DNA from: Polynucleobacter sp. Tro8-14-1
GTDB lineage: Bacteria > Pseudomonadota > Gammaproteobacteria > Burkholderiales > Burkholderiaceae
Assembly: GCF_018881655.1 (NCBI RefSeq)
Contig: NZ_JACVPX010000002.1
Span: forward strand, 1 to 64,000
Direction: 5' to 3'
Length of the DNA stretch: 64,000 bases
Positions 16,053 to 25,179 of this stretch are shown here, in pieces (position 1 is the first letter of the stretch; every line of letters begins with the position of its first letter). A model generated the notes under the pieces. The model had not been told where the DNA came from, ran no database searches, and was given only the letters and a program-made list of their open reading frames with translations. Position numbers and translations under genes: made by a program.

Positions 16053-17037
16053 GAAGACTGAAGGTGGATGGCAAGTAGATATTCAGCCTGATGGCCGTGG
16101 TGGGAAGCGCTTTAGGAAGATTTTTACCAATTTAGCTGAAGCTAAGAACTGGGAAGCATTCACACGAAATTCGGTAATTAAAAATAAAGGTTGGACACCA
16201 GAAAAAAGGGACATTAGAAAACTTTCAGAGATTGTCAAAATTTGGTACGACGCTCACGGCAAAATTTTAAGTAACGCAAAAGACACGTATGCCAGACTAA
16301 TGAATATGGTCGCGGCATTAAAAGACCCCATAGCGGATCAATTGACACCCCAAATGTTTACCAAGTACCGAAGTGAGCGAATTGAGGGAGGACTTAGCCT
16401 AAACTCATTCAACCGTGAACATTCTTACTTGCGCGCTGTATTTAATGAACTCATTCGCCTGAACTTATGGAAGAAAGCTAATCCAGTAAGCGCAATCAGG
16501 CAATTCAAAATTGCCGATAAGGAACTTGGATATCTCGAGGCCAATGAACTAAGGAAATTACTTTCGGAGCTTCAGTCTGCTGAAAGAAATAGTGATGTGT
16601 ATTTAATCGGGAAAATCTGCCTCTCCACCGGCTCCAGATGGTCTGAAGGAGAAAATCTACGTCCCTCAAATATTAAGAAAGGGGTCATCGAATTTATTAA
16701 TACTAAGAATAAAAAAATGAGAGCCATTCCCATCTCAAGTGAATTGCAAGAAGAGATTCAAAGCCATGAAGTCAAAGAGAATGGTCGATATTTTGGATCT
16801 TCAATGGGAGCATTTAAATCCGGGATTGAAAGAGCTGGGATCGTTTTGCCAGATGGCCAATTAACTCACGTCTTGCGTCACACCTTCGCCAGCAGCTTCA
16901 TGCAGGGCGGCGGAAATATCTTAACTTTACAAAAAATACTTGGCCATCAAAGTCTTCAAATGACCATGCGCTATGCCCATCTTGCACCAACGCACCTTGA
17001 GGCCGTGAAATTACTGAACCCATTGGTTAACTTATAA
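16045..17037 (+). CDS. int: Phage-type tyrosine integrase
   Basis: The 330-residue product has an N-terminal arm-type part (GGWQVDIQPDGRGGKRFRK), a core-binding helical domain (about 60-150) and a complete catalytic domain: Arg in S-T-G-S-R-W-S-E-G, Lys in N-K-K-M-R-A-I-P-I, H-V-L-R-H in LTHVLRHTFAS, His in L-G-H-Q-S-L, and Tyr in T-M-R-Y-A-H-L. It resembles P2-type integrases in length and layout and appears intact. Translation is coupled to the preceding repressor gene. It ends 74 bp from the 3' end of tRNA-Thr, the likely attachment site. Confidence 0.93.
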   Translation: MIKKTEGGWQVDIQPDGRGGKRFRKIFTNLAEAKNWEAFTRNSVIKNKGWTPEKRDIRKLSEIVKIWYDAHGKILSNAKDTYARLMNMVAALKDPIADQLTPQMFTKYRSERIEGGLSLNSFNREHSYLRAVFNELIRLNLWKKANPVSAIRQFKIADKELGYLEANELRKLLSELQSAERNSDVYLIGKICLSTGSRWSEGENLRPSNIKKGVIEFINTKNKKMRAIPISSELQEEIQSHEVKENGRYFGSSMGAFKSGIERAGIVLPDGQLTHVLRHTFASSFMQGGGNILTLQKILGHQSLQMTMRYAHLAPTHLEAVKLLNPLVNL

Positions 17038-17065
17038 GTTTGCGTTGACACTTTGTCGACAAACA

Positions 17066-17105
17066 ATAAAAAAGGCTCACTAGCAATTAAGCAGTGAGCC
17101 TTATG
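17066..17105 (-). terminator. Terminator for the tRNA-Thr transcript
   Basis: Arms AAGGCTCACT (17072-17081) and AGTGAGCCTT (17093-17102) form a 10-bp perfect stem with an 11-base loop. On the minus strand the stem is followed by a TTTTTTATTG tract, so it terminates leftward transcription coming from tRNA-Thr. On the plus strand it could also end the integrase message, but the T-tract there is poor. Confidence 0.8.
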
Positions 17106-17110
17106 TTTAT

Positions 17111-17186
17111 TGGTGCCCCTTGTCCGACTCGAACAGACCACCTACTGATTACAAATCAGTTGCTCTACCAGATGAGCTAAAGGGGC
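17111..17186 (-). tRNA. tRNA-Thr (anticodon TGT)
   Basis: The minus strand reads GCCCCTT at the 5' acceptor arm and AAGGGGC-A-CCA at the 3' end (76 nt with encoded CCA). The D-arm is GCTCATCTGGTAGAGC. The anticodon stem ACTGA/TCAGT encloses loop TTTGTAA, giving anticodon TGT (threonine, codon ACA). The T-loop is TTCGAGT. All arms pair properly, so it is a functional tRNA. Its 3' end faces the integrase. Confidence 0.95.
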
Positions 17187-17204
17187 AACGGGATATATTT
17201 TATC

Positions 17205-17612
17205 CTATTTCACAATCTTCAAGGATGGTCTTGTAGTTTTAGGCTTTTCAGGGGCTTGATCTTCAAAATCCGCAATATGAAGATCACGGGCCTGAGCTGG
17301 ATCAAATGGGAAAGACATTCCCTGCCCATTTTCCCTGGCATAGATTGCTAGAACATGGCTGACCGGGACCATGATCTTTCTTGGAATACCGCCAAATCTT
17401 GCCTGGAAGCTTATCCAATCGTTTTCTATCGCCAGTTGATGGCATGCCTCCAGGGAAAGATTCAGGACGATCTCATCGTTCTTCACAAACTCCATCGGTA
17501 CCTCTACCCTAGCGTCCACAAAAACCGCTATGAAGGGCGTAAAACCAAAATCCGTGCACCACTGATGTAGGGCACGGATTAGATATGGTTTATTACTTGG
17601 AATGTCAGACAT
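17205..17612 (-). CDS. sspB: ClpXP specificity-enhancing factor SspB
   Basis: The 135-residue product begins with SspB's PYLIRALHQWCTDFGFTPFI, and the core I-V-L-N-L-S and I-S-F-Q-A-R-F-G-G form the ssrA-tag-binding barrel. An acidic and flexible linker ends in RPSLKIVK, matching the ClpX-binding tail of SspB. It delivers ssrA-tagged proteins from stalled ribosomes to ClpXP in the cytoplasm. It lies 29 bp after sspA in the usual sspA-sspB order. Confidence 0.95.
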   Translation of the reverse strand: MSDIPSNKPYLIRALHQWCTDFGFTPFIAVFVDARVEVPMEFVKNDEIVLNLSLEACHQLAIENDWISFQARFGGIPRKIMVPVSHVLAIYARENGQGMSFPFDPAQARDLHIADFEDQAPEKPKTTRPSLKIVK

Positions 17613-17641
17613 GCCGACGAGTCATGTACCGCTAAAAATGC

Positions 17642-18253
17642 TTAGCGGCGCATTACCTTCTCGGAAGGAGTCAAAGCCTCGATGTACGCAGGTCTGCTAA
17701 AAATACGCTCAGCGTATTTCAGCAAAGCCGCTGCATTGCGAGAAAGATCGATGCCGTAATGCTCAAGACGCCATAACAATGGCGCAATAGCTACGTCCAG
17801 CATAGAGAACTCATCGCCCAACATGTATTTGTTTTTAACAAAAATTGGTGCCAGCTGAGTCAAACGATCACGAATCGCTAAACGCGCTTTTTCGTGAGTC
17901 TTTTCAGCTGCTTTACCTTTTTCATTTTCCAGAGCAGCTACGTGCACAAACAATTCTTTCTCAAAATTGAAGAGGAAGAGGCGTGCACGTGCGCGTGCAA
18001 CTGGATCAGGTGGCATTAATTGTGGGTGAGGAAAACGCTCATCAATATATTCATTGATGATGTTTGACTCGTACAAAATTAAATCACGCTCAACCAAGAT
18101 AGGTACTTGGCCGTAAGGGTTCATTACCGAAATATCTTCAGGCTTATTAAACAAGTCGACATCGCGGATTTCAAAATCCATGCCTTTTTCAAAAAGCACC
18201 AAACGGCAGCGTTGCGAGAATGGGCAGTTAGTACCCGAGTACAACACCATCAT
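17642..18253 (-). CDS. sspA: Stringent starvation protein A (GST fold)
   Basis: The 203-residue product has the glutathione-S-transferase fold: thioredoxin-like N-terminus MVLYSGTNCPFSQRCRLVLF, then V-P-I-L-V-E-R-D and L-Y-E-S-N-I-I-N-E-Y-I-D-E-R-F-P of the G-site, and a helical C-terminal domain ending in ALTPSEKVMRR. SspA is an RNA-polymerase-associated regulator under starvation and acid stress and lacks GST activity. It stands just before sspB and after the petABC operon, a standard betaproteobacterial arrangement. Confidence 0.95.
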   Translation of the reverse strand: MMVLYSGTNCPFSQRCRLVLFEKGMDFEIRDVDLFNKPEDISVMNPYGQVPILVERDLILYESNIINEYIDERFPHPQLMPPDPVARARARLFLFNFEKELFVHVAALENEKGKAAEKTHEKARLAIRDRLTQLAPIFVKNKYMLGDEFSMLDVAIAPLLWRLEHYGIDLSRNAAALLKYAERIFSRPAYIEALTPSEKVMRR

Positions 18254-18352
18254 AAATTTATTTCCTTAAATTTCTACTTCAATACAACAAACGCACAACA
18301 GCGTTAAATCTTTTCACCAATAGACCCTAGCTTCAGGACCCATCAAATTCAA

Positions 18353-19126
18353 TTAGTGAATATCTTTCCAATAGGCTTTATTCAAACGCCAAGCCAACAG
18401 GGTAAAGATTGCCAAGAACAAGAGCACTACTACACCAAGACGCTTACGCTCCAACTGAACTGGCTCAGCCATCCATGACATGAAAGCGACTAAGTCGGCG
18501 ATATTGTCGTCATACTCTTGTGTGCTCATTTTGCCGGGAGTTAACTGCTCAAAGCCAACAAAGACTTCTTCTGTTCTGCTTGGGTCATGTGGGTCTTTGT
18601 GCTCTTCAAACTTGGCAGCACGCTCGCCTTGCAACTGCCAGAGAACGTGTGGCATACCGACTTTAGGATAGACCAAATTATTCCAACCAGTTTGTGTCGT
18701 GTCGTCTTTGTAGAAAGTGCGGAAGTAGGTGTAAAGCCAGTCCGCTCCACGAGCACGCGCCTCAACTGATAAGTCAGGTGGTGTCTTACCAAACCAAGCT
18801 TTAGCTTCTTTTGGTGTCATCGAGATGGTCATCAAGTCACCCACTTTGGCATCAGTCAAAATGAGGTTATCTTTGATTTGTTGATCGGTCAAACCAATAT
18901 CGCGCAACCGGTTGTAACGCATGCTTGCGGCTGCATGGCAGTTCAAGCAGTAGTTCACAAATAACTTTGCACCGTTTTGCAATGAGGCATTGTTACTAAC
19001 GCGGTTGGGGGCTTGATCCAAAGGAAAGCCACCCTCATTTGCATTGGCATTCACGCCAAAGCTCAGGGCCGCAACCAATACTGTTGCTTGGCAGACGCCC
19101 ATCAAAGTTTGCAGAATTTGTTTCAT
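18353..19126 (-). CDS. petC: Cytochrome c1 of the bc1 complex
   Basis: The 257-residue product has a signal peptide (about 1-28), the haem-binding C-L-N-C-H in LFVNYCLNCHAAASMRYNRL, the distal Met region in V-G-M-P-H-V-L-W, and a C-terminal membrane anchor (VVVLLFLAIFTLLAWRLNKA). It passes electrons from the Rieske protein to soluble cytochrome c in the periplasm. It is the third gene of petABC, 41 bp after cytochrome b. Confidence 0.96.
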   Translation of the reverse strand: MKQILQTLMGVCQATVLVAALSFGVNANANEGGFPLDQAPNRVSNNASLQNGAKLFVNYCLNCHAAASMRYNRLRDIGLTDQQIKDNLILTDAKVGDLMTISMTPKEAKAWFGKTPPDLSVEARARGADWLYTYFRTFYKDDTTQTGWNNLVYPKVGMPHVLWQLQGERAAKFEEHKDPHDPSRTEEVFVGFEQLTPGKMSTQEYDDNIADLVAFMSWMAEPVQLERKRLGVVVLLFLAIFTLLAWRLNKAYWKDIH

Positions 19127-19167
19127 ACTAATTCCTAAGTTCTCTTTGCCAGTATCTCAGGCGTGAA

Positions 19168-20568
19168 TTAATGGGACTTAAAAGTAACGCGTGTTGGAAC
19201 TGGCTTAAATTTACCAAGCGTGCTCCAGAACGGCATTCCTAAGAAGAAGCCCAGATAATAAATAGTGCATACCTGAGAAATCTTTTCAAACACTGGTGAT
19301 GGTGGCTGAATACCTAAGTAACCCAAGATCACAAAACTCACCACAAATACACCATAAATATACTTATGGAAATCTGGGCGATAGCGGATAGATTTCACAG
19401 GTGAGTGATCAAGCCAAGGCAAGAAGAACATGATCACAACAGAACCGCCCATGATCACAACACCCCAGAACTTAGCATCAAATAAGTAGAAGCCAGCTGC
19501 CAACACGAGAGCGATTGCAGCGCATGCGCCCTTCACCTTGAGATTTTTACTCTTCAGAGCAAACATTCCGAGAATGACTGCCAAGAAGATCCATAAAGGC
19601 AGCAAGAAGTTCGTTGTAGTTGCACGCAACATTGAGTAGAAAGGCGTGAAATACCAAACCGGAGCAATGTGCGGAGGTGTTTGAAATGGGTTCGCCGGAA
19701 CGAAGTTATTTGCCTCGAGGAAGTAACCGCCCATCTCTGGTGCAAAGAACACGATACATGCAAACACCATCAAGAATCCACCCAAATACATTACATCATG
19801 CACGCTGTAATAAGGATGGAATGGGATGCCATCAACTGGATGGCCATTCGCATCTAAGTTCTCTTTAATTTCAACGCCATCTGGATTGTTTGAACCCACT
19901 TCATGCAGAGCCAAAATATGGGCTGCAACCAAGCCAACCAATACCAATGGAATTGCAATCACATGGAATGCAAAGAAGCGATTGAGGGTTGCATCGCCCA
20001 CAACATAGTCGCCACGAAGCCATAAAGATAGATCTGGGCCAATGAATGGAATTGCAGAGAACAAGTTCACAATCACTTGAGCGCCCCAATAGGACATTTG
20101 ACCCCATGGGAGCAAGTAACCGAAGAATGCTTCACCCATCAAACACAAGAAAATTGCGCAACCGAAGATCCAAATGAGCTCACGTGGTTTGCGATAAGAA
20201 CCGTAGATCAAACCACGGAACATATGCATATAAACCACCACAAAGAACATAGAGGCGCCAGTGGAGTGCATATAGCGAATCACCCAACCCCATGGAACTT
20301 CACGCATGATGTATTCAACTGACTCAAAAGCCTTCGCAGCATCAGGCTTGTAGTTCATGGTCAAGAAAATACCGGTAAGTATCTGATTTACCAACACTAC
20401 GATTGCTAATGCACCAAAAATATAGAAGAAATTTAGATTTTTTGGAGCGTAGTACTCGCTCATATGACGCTTAAATGCTTCTGTTACAGGTAGGCGTGAG
20501 TCAACCCAAGCCATTAGCTTTTGGGCTGCAGAAGCGTCTGCTGGAACTTCTTTTTCGTGGAATGCCAT
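19168..20568 (-). CDS. petB: Cytochrome b of the bc1 complex
   Basis: The 466-residue integral membrane protein has the b-type haem histidines in the R-Y-M-H-S-T-G-A-S and H-M-F-R-G helices and in the F-F-A-F-H-V-I-A and A-A-H-I-L-A-L-H helix. The quinol-site P-E-W motif appears as A-P-V-W-Y-F-T-P-F-Y-S-M-L-R, normal for bacteria with the P-V-W variant. It oxidises and reduces quinone across the inner membrane. It lies between petA (10 bp) and petC. Confidence 0.96.
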   Translation of the reverse strand: MAFHEKEVPADASAAQKLMAWVDSRLPVTEAFKRHMSEYYAPKNLNFFYIFGALAIVVLVNQILTGIFLTMNYKPDAAKAFESVEYIMREVPWGWVIRYMHSTGASMFFVVVYMHMFRGLIYGSYRKPRELIWIFGCAIFLCLMGEAFFGYLLPWGQMSYWGAQVIVNLFSAIPFIGPDLSLWLRGDYVVGDATLNRFFAFHVIAIPLVLVGLVAAHILALHEVGSNNPDGVEIKENLDANGHPVDGIPFHPYYSVHDVMYLGGFLMVFACIVFFAPEMGGYFLEANNFVPANPFQTPPHIAPVWYFTPFYSMLRATTTNFLLPLWIFLAVILGMFALKSKNLKVKGACAAIALVLAAGFYLFDAKFWGVVIMGGSVVIMFFLPWLDHSPVKSIRYRPDFHKYIYGVFVVSFVILGYLGIQPPSPVFEKISQVCTIYYLGFFLGMPFWSTLGKFKPVPTRVTFKSH

Positions 20569-20578
20569 TTATCTCTCC

Positions 20579-21181
20579 TTAGGCCTTCTTATCTTCACCA
20601 ACCAAAATCTTGGTGTCGCTCAAATACATGTGTGGCGGCACTTCAAGGTTATCTGGGGCTGGTTTGTTCTTAAATACACGGCCTGCCATATCAAATGTGG
20701 AACCATGGCATGGGCAAAGGAAGCCGCCTGGCCAAGTGTTTGGTAGGGATGGCTGAGGACCAGCCTCAAACTTAGCATTAGGAGAGCATCCCAAATGGGT
20801 GCAAATACCAACCACTACCAGATACTCAGGCTTGATAGAGCGCCACTGATTCTGAGCATAAGGAGGCGTGAATTGGGATGGGTCACGCAATGAATTCGGA
20901 TCAGCCAATTCACTGTCAATCTTTGATAACTCAGCAACTTGTTCAGGGGTACGTCGAACTACCCAAACCGGCTTACCGCGCCACTCCACCATTCTCATTT
21001 CATCTGGCTGCATGCCAGAGATATCGATTTCAACAGCAGCTCCAGCGGCTTTTGCGCGCTCAGAAGGCTCAAAACTGTCTACAAAAGGGTAAAGGGCTGC
21101 GGCTGCACCTACGCCACCAACCGCCGATGTGGCGATCAACCAGTTACGGCGATCCTTGTCCATACAGGGCTTGTCACTCAT
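20579..21181 (-). CDS. petA: Rieske iron-sulfur protein of the bc1 complex
   Basis: The 200-residue product has a twin-arginine type N-terminus (DKDRRNWLIATSAVGGVGAA) that also serves as membrane anchor. The 2Fe-2S ligands are C-T-H-L-G-C and C-P-C-H-G-S. It is first in the operon petA-petB-petC and is probably exported by the Tat system encoded at 31.4-33.0 kb. The promoter must lie in the 137-bp spacer shared with divergent mscL. Confidence 0.96.
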   Translation of the reverse strand: MSDKPCMDKDRRNWLIATSAVGGVGAAAALYPFVDSFEPSERAKAAGAAVEIDISGMQPDEMRMVEWRGKPVWVVRRTPEQVAELSKIDSELADPNSLRDPSQFTPPYAQNQWRSIKPEYLVVVGICTHLGCSPNAKFEAGPQPSLPNTWPGGFLCPCHGSTFDMAGRVFKNKPAPDNLEVPPHMYLSDTKILVGEDKKA

Positions 21182-21318
21182 TTACAAAATTCCTAGAAAG
21201 GGTATTTATGGGTGGAAATTGCTTAAAGGTAGGATTTTAAAGTAAAAAGTGGGGTAAGCAAGAAAGTTATGGGGTTAATCTCGGGTTAATCAGGATCTAA
21301 ATTAAAAGGAGGGCATTT

Positions 21319-21741
21319 ATGAGCGTTTTAAAGGAGTTTCGGGACTTTGCCGTAAAGGGCAATGTGATCGACTTGGCGGTGGGTGTCATTATTGGCGGTG
21401 CCTTTGGGAAAATCGTGGATTCCCTGGTAAATGACATCGTAATGCCTGTTATTTCCACCCTTTTAGGGGGTCATATCGACTTTACCAACCTATTTATCGT
21501 CTTAGGCCATGTTCCAGAGGGTATACCCAGAACCTTTGATGCCCTTAAAAAGGCCGGGGTGCCCATCTTTGCCTATGGCAATTTCATCACTATTTCCATC
21601 AATTTCATCCTTTTAGCGTTTGTCATCTTTCAGATGGTCAAAGTAGTCAACAAGGTTCGCCTCATGGATGCGCCTCCTCCACCACCAGCTCCAGAAGACG
21701 TAGTGTTGCTTCGCGAAATTCGTGACAGTCTAAAGAAATAA
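21319..21741 (+). CDS. mscL: Large-conductance mechanosensitive channel
   Basis: The 140-residue product starts with the MscL signature [22 protein letters not shown]1 ([20 protein letters not shown]) with the Gly/Val gate, a periplasmic loop, TM2 ([20 protein letters not shown]) and a cytoplasmic helix with P-P-P-P-P-A-P-E before it. It opens under osmotic downshock, useful in fresh water. A strong AAAGGAGGG precedes the start. The next gene begins one base after the stop. Confidence 0.96.
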   Translation: MSVLKEFRDFAVKGNVIDLAVGVIIGGAFGKIVDSLVNDIVMPVISTLLGGHIDFTNLFIVLGHVPEGIPRTFDALKKAGVPIFAYGNFITISINFILLAFVIFQMVKVVNKVRLMDAPPPPPAPEDVVLLREIRDSLKK

Positions 21742-21742
21742 T

Positions 21743-23977
21743 TTGTCCAATCGTTCACAACAAGAAATACGGGAGCAATCTCAACTCATTTTTCAAAATG
21801 GCTTGGCATTGCTCCAACAAGGAAAGTTAGAGGAAGCGGATAAACTTTTTTTGCAAGCGCATCAGCTGAATAAAAACAATGCCGATGTTCTCAATCTTTT
21901 AGGCATCCGCTCATATCAAAAGCAACATTATTCAAGCGCACTAGAATTTTTAAACCGAGCAAATCAACTTGCTCCCGGTTCCGCACAAACACTGAGTAAT
22001 TTAGGTTTAATACATAACGCACTTCTTGAGTATGCAGAAGCGCTGCAATTTTTTAATTTAGCAATTCAATGTGACTCAAATATTCCAGAAACCCACAATA
22101 ATCGCGGTAACGCATTAAAGGGTTTAGGCAAAAATGATGAGGCATATAAGGCTTATAAGAGCGCCCTAGCCTTGCGGCCAAACTACGCTGAAGCCTTGAG
22201 TAATCAAGGCGTTCTCTTACTTGAAATGGGTAAGACTGATCAAGCAATCGTTACATTAGAGAATGCAATTCAAGCCAATCCTCACTTTGCAATTGCCTAC
22301 AACAATCTTGGCAATGCGTTCACTCAAATAGATCGCTACGATGATGCCTTTGCGTGCTTTGAAAGCGCACTACAAATTAATCCCGGCTATCTTGACGCAT
22401 GCCTGAACTTTGGTAACGGCCTAAAAAAATGTAAGCAATATGAAGCGGCTATTGACTGCTATCAACACGCACTGAAGATTAATCCTAATAACGCTAAAAC
22501 TTTTTACCTACTGGGCGAGATTTACTACGATACCGGCGATAGTGATTTGGCAAAAACCTACTACGCAAAATCACTAGAGCTGCATCCAGCTGACATAGAA
22601 ACTCACATTGCTTTAACTATCGCGCAGATACCCAAGGTCGCAAAAAGCGAAGAGGAGTTGCGTAATGCTAGGCGTGCATTTACTCAGCAACTAGAATTTG
22701 CAAGTGCAATGCCTCAGCAAAAAATCGACTCTGCACTCCTCCAGAGGTTAATTACCCGCCACCCGTTTTATCTGGCTTATCAAGATGAAGACAACAAACC
22801 CCTACTTTTACAATTTGGGGAAATTTGCGCTAGCTTAGCTCGCTCTTTACAGGATCGATTGGATACAAAGCAAAGCGCTTCCATTCAAGCTAACCCCAAG
22901 ATACGCGTTGGCATTATTAGTAGCTTTATTTGCAGCCATCCTGTCTGGCACGCCATTACCAAGGGATGGGTAAATTACCTGAATCCAGAGCAATTTGAGC
23001 TGTATATCTTCAATACCAACGGTGTAGAAGATGAAGAAACCGAGCTGGCTAAATTTAAGGCAAGCAATTACAGCAACTGCGGGACTGATGTTCTGACTGC
23101 CGCCCAGATCATCGCCAATCAAAATCTAGATGTCATTCTGTATCCGGAGATTGGCATGGATACCATCGGCAAGGCGCTAGCCTGCTTACGATTGGCGCCA
23201 CTGCAGGCAGTCAGTTGGGGGCATCCTGAGACAACTGGTATCCCTACGATTGATGTCTACCTAACAGCTAAGCTGCTCGAGCCAGATGATGCCAATAATC
23301 TTTACAGCGAAGAATTAATCCAGCTTCCAAACCTGGGAACGTATGTTGAGAATCAAGACGTAGTAGCTCTTAGCCCCAATTTAGAGAATCTTGGTATTGA
23401 TCCGTCTCTGCCAATCCTGTTATGCGCTGGATCGCCTTCAAAATACACGCCAAGCCATGACTTTGTGTTTGTTGAAATTGCAAAGAGTCTTGGTCAATGC
23501 CAATTCATCTTCTTTAACTTTGAAGCAAACCTCACTGCAATTCTGAAAGAACGTTTACAGCTTGCTTTTGCAAATGCTCAGCTCGATGCCAATCAATTTC
23601 TGCGCTTCATTCCTTTTCTGAAGAAGGAAGAGTTTCATGGGCTTATGCAGAAAGCAGACTTGTATTTAGACACCATCGGGTTTTCAGGATTTAATACGGC
23701 CCTGCAAGCAATTGCATGTAATCTACCGGTGGTCACTAAGGAGGGCGCCAGAATGCGCGGTCGACTTGCTAGTGCAATCCTCCATCGCATTGGTCTTGAT
23801 GACTTAGCTTGTCAATCAGTAGGCGACTATATTCATTTAGTAGTAGAGTTAATTCAGAGTCCAAAACTACTGAACTCTTATAGAAATAAGATTGCGAAAT
23901 CTAAAGCGCTGTTATTTAATGATCCAGAGCCCATCAAAGCATTAGAAGATTTTCTGATTCAACGGACCCGAAAATAA
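21743..23977 (+). CDS. TPR protein with OGT-like (GT41) glycosyltransferase domain
   Basis: The 744-residue product starts with TTG one base after mscL's stop, so translation is probably coupled. Residues 10-300 hold about eight tetratricopeptide repeats (for example AEALSNQGVLLLEMGKTDQA). After a linker, residues 385-735 match the C-terminal catalytic region of SPINDLY/OGT-type proteins: K-I-R-V-G-I-I-S-S, Q-A-V-S-W-G-H-P-E-T-T-G, then L-D-T-I-G-F-S-G-F-N-T-A and R-M-R-G-R-L-A. Such enzymes transfer sugars to proteins or glycans in the cytoplasm. Donor and target are unknown. No signal peptide is present. Confidence 0.85.
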   Translation: MSNRSQQEIREQSQLIFQNGLALLQQGKLEEADKLFLQAHQLNKNNADVLNLLGIRSYQKQHYSSALEFLNRANQLAPGSAQTLSNLGLIHNALLEYAEALQFFNLAIQCDSNIPETHNNRGNALKGLGKNDEAYKAYKSALALRPNYAEALSNQGVLLLEMGKTDQAIVTLENAIQANPHFAIAYNNLGNAFTQIDRYDDAFACFESALQINPGYLDACLNFGNGLKKCKQYEAAIDCYQHALKINPNNAKTFYLLGEIYYDTGDSDLAKTYYAKSLELHPADIETHIALTIAQIPKVAKSEEELRNARRAFTQQLEFASAMPQQKIDSALLQRLITRHPFYLAYQDEDNKPLLLQFGEICASLARSLQDRLDTKQSASIQANPKIRVGIISSFICSHPVWHAITKGWVNYLNPEQFELYIFNTNGVEDEETELAKFKASNYSNCGTDVLTAAQIIANQNLDVILYPEIGMDTIGKALACLRLAPLQAVSWGHPETTGIPTIDVYLTAKLLEPDDANNLYSEELIQLPNLGTYVENQDVVALSPNLENLGIDPSLPILLCAGSPSKYTPSHDFVFVEIAKSLGQCQFIFFNFEANLTAILKERLQLAFANAQLDANQFLRFIPFLKKEEFHGLMQKADLYLDTIGFSGFNTALQAIACNLPVVTKEGARMRGRLASAILHRIGLDDLACQSVGDYIHLVVELIQSPKLLNSYRNKIAKSKALLFNDPEPIKALEDFLIQRTRK

Positions 23978-23987
23978 AATACCCTCT

Positions 23988-25175
23988 ATGAATTCCTCTC
24001 TTCAAAAATATTGGCTCTTATTTGCACAAGCCGTCACTGTGATGTTGGCGGCATTGTTTATTGTTGCCACCTTGAAGCCAGATTGGCTTTCAGAGTCGAG
24101 GGTGGGATCTTTAGTGGACACCGTTTCACTAAAAGAAAGCAGCTATGACGGGCAACTCAGCCCCGGCTCGTATCACGAAGCTGTGAAGCGCTCAATGCCT
24201 GCGGTCGTAAATATCTTTAGTAGCAAAACCTCGGCTAAGCCTAAGACTCGCAAGGGTGCCGCTCCGAACTCTGGAGATCCCTTGTTTAAATTCTTTTTTG
24301 GAGATCAACCTCCGGAAGAGGAACCGAGCTCCAGCTTGGGATCTGGTGTTTTAGTAAGCCCAGAAGGCTATATCTTGACCAATCATCACGTTATTAGCGA
24401 TGCAGATGACATTGATGTTGCGCTTTCTGATGGACGCAAGTTTAAAGCGCAAATCATTGGAAGCGATCCAGAAACTGATATTGCTGTTTTAAAGATTGAA
24501 GCCAAACAACTGCCAACCCCAATCACCCTGGGCAAATTTGAATCCGTGCATGTTGGTGATGTTGTTCTCGCAATCGGCAATCCATTTGGTGTTGGCCAAA
24601 CAGTGACCTCTGGAATTGTTTCTGCCTTAGGGCGTGACCATGTAGGCATCAATACTTTTGAAAACTTTATCCAAACAGACGCGGCAATTAATCCCGGAAA
24701 TTCAGGGGGCGCGCTAATTGATACACGCGGCAATCTCATCGGAATTAACACGGCCATCTACTCCAATAATGGCGGCTCTATGGGTATCGGATTTGCCATC
24801 CCCATTAACCTAGCCAAGCAAATTATGGAATCCATTTTGGCTAATGGGAGTGTCACCAGGGGTTGGATAGGGGTTGAGCCACAAAACCTCACTAAAGAGC
24901 TCTCAGAGTCTCTGGGATTACCTGGCAATACTCAGGGTGTCTTGCTATCTGGTGTTCTAGAGGGTGGTCCAGCGGCGCGTGGAGGAGTGAAGCCTGGAGA
25001 TGTGCTGACTGCAGTCAATGGAAAGCCCATCAATGATGTGCGTAGCCTGCTCAATCAAATTGCTCAAATTAGTCCTGGCAATGATGCCAATCTTACTATT
25101 CTGCGCAAAGGCAAAGAGATGGAATTAACAGCTCAAACCGGAACGCGGCCTAAGCCCAAGCAACAAGCTAATTAA
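23988..25175 (+). CDS. degS: DegS/HtrA-type serine protease with one PDZ domain
   Basis: The 395-residue product has a single N-terminal membrane anchor (YWLLFAQAVTVMLAALFIVA), so the protease faces the periplasm. Catalytic triad: His in L-T-N-H-H-V-I-S, Asp in E-T-D-I-A-V-L-K, Ser in N-P-G-N-S-G-G-A-L. One PDZ domain follows (GWIGVEPQNL to the end), with the P-G-D-V-L-T-A-V-N-G core. The anchor plus one PDZ fits DegS, which cleaves anti-sigma factors in envelope stress, rather than DegP/Q with two PDZ. No rse genes are adjacent, so the target is inferred. Confidence 0.85.
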   Translation: MNSSLQKYWLLFAQAVTVMLAALFIVATLKPDWLSESRVGSLVDTVSLKESSYDGQLSPGSYHEAVKRSMPAVVNIFSSKTSAKPKTRKGAAPNSGDPLFKFFFGDQPPEEEPSSSLGSGVLVSPEGYILTNHHVISDADDIDVALSDGRKFKAQIIGSDPETDIAVLKIEAKQLPTPITLGKFESVHVGDVVLAIGNPFGVGQTVTSGIVSALGRDHVGINTFENFIQTDAAINPGNSGGALIDTRGNLIGINTAIYSNNGGSMGIGFAIPINLAKQIMESILANGSVTRGWIGVEPQNLTKELSESLGLPGNTQGVLLSGVLEGGPAARGGVKPGDVLTAVNGKPINDVRSLLNQIAQISPGNDANLTILRKGKEMELTAQTGTRPKPKQQAN

Positions 25176-25179
25176 CTGA

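Larger units (their letters stand above)
14207..17037. mobile_element. Phage-like mini integrative element beside tRNA-Thr
   Basis: Four phage-type genes sit in about 2.8 kb: a DUF1376-type replication-associated gene and an excisionase-like gene on the minus strand, divergent from a repressor-like gene and an integrase on the plus strand, with palindromic sites between them. The integrase ends 74 bp from tRNA-Thr, a classic integration target. No capsid, packaging or primase gene is present. I could not find a second copy of the tRNA 3' end at the left side, so the left boundary (about 14.0-14.2 kb) is inferred from gene content. Confidence 0.65.
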
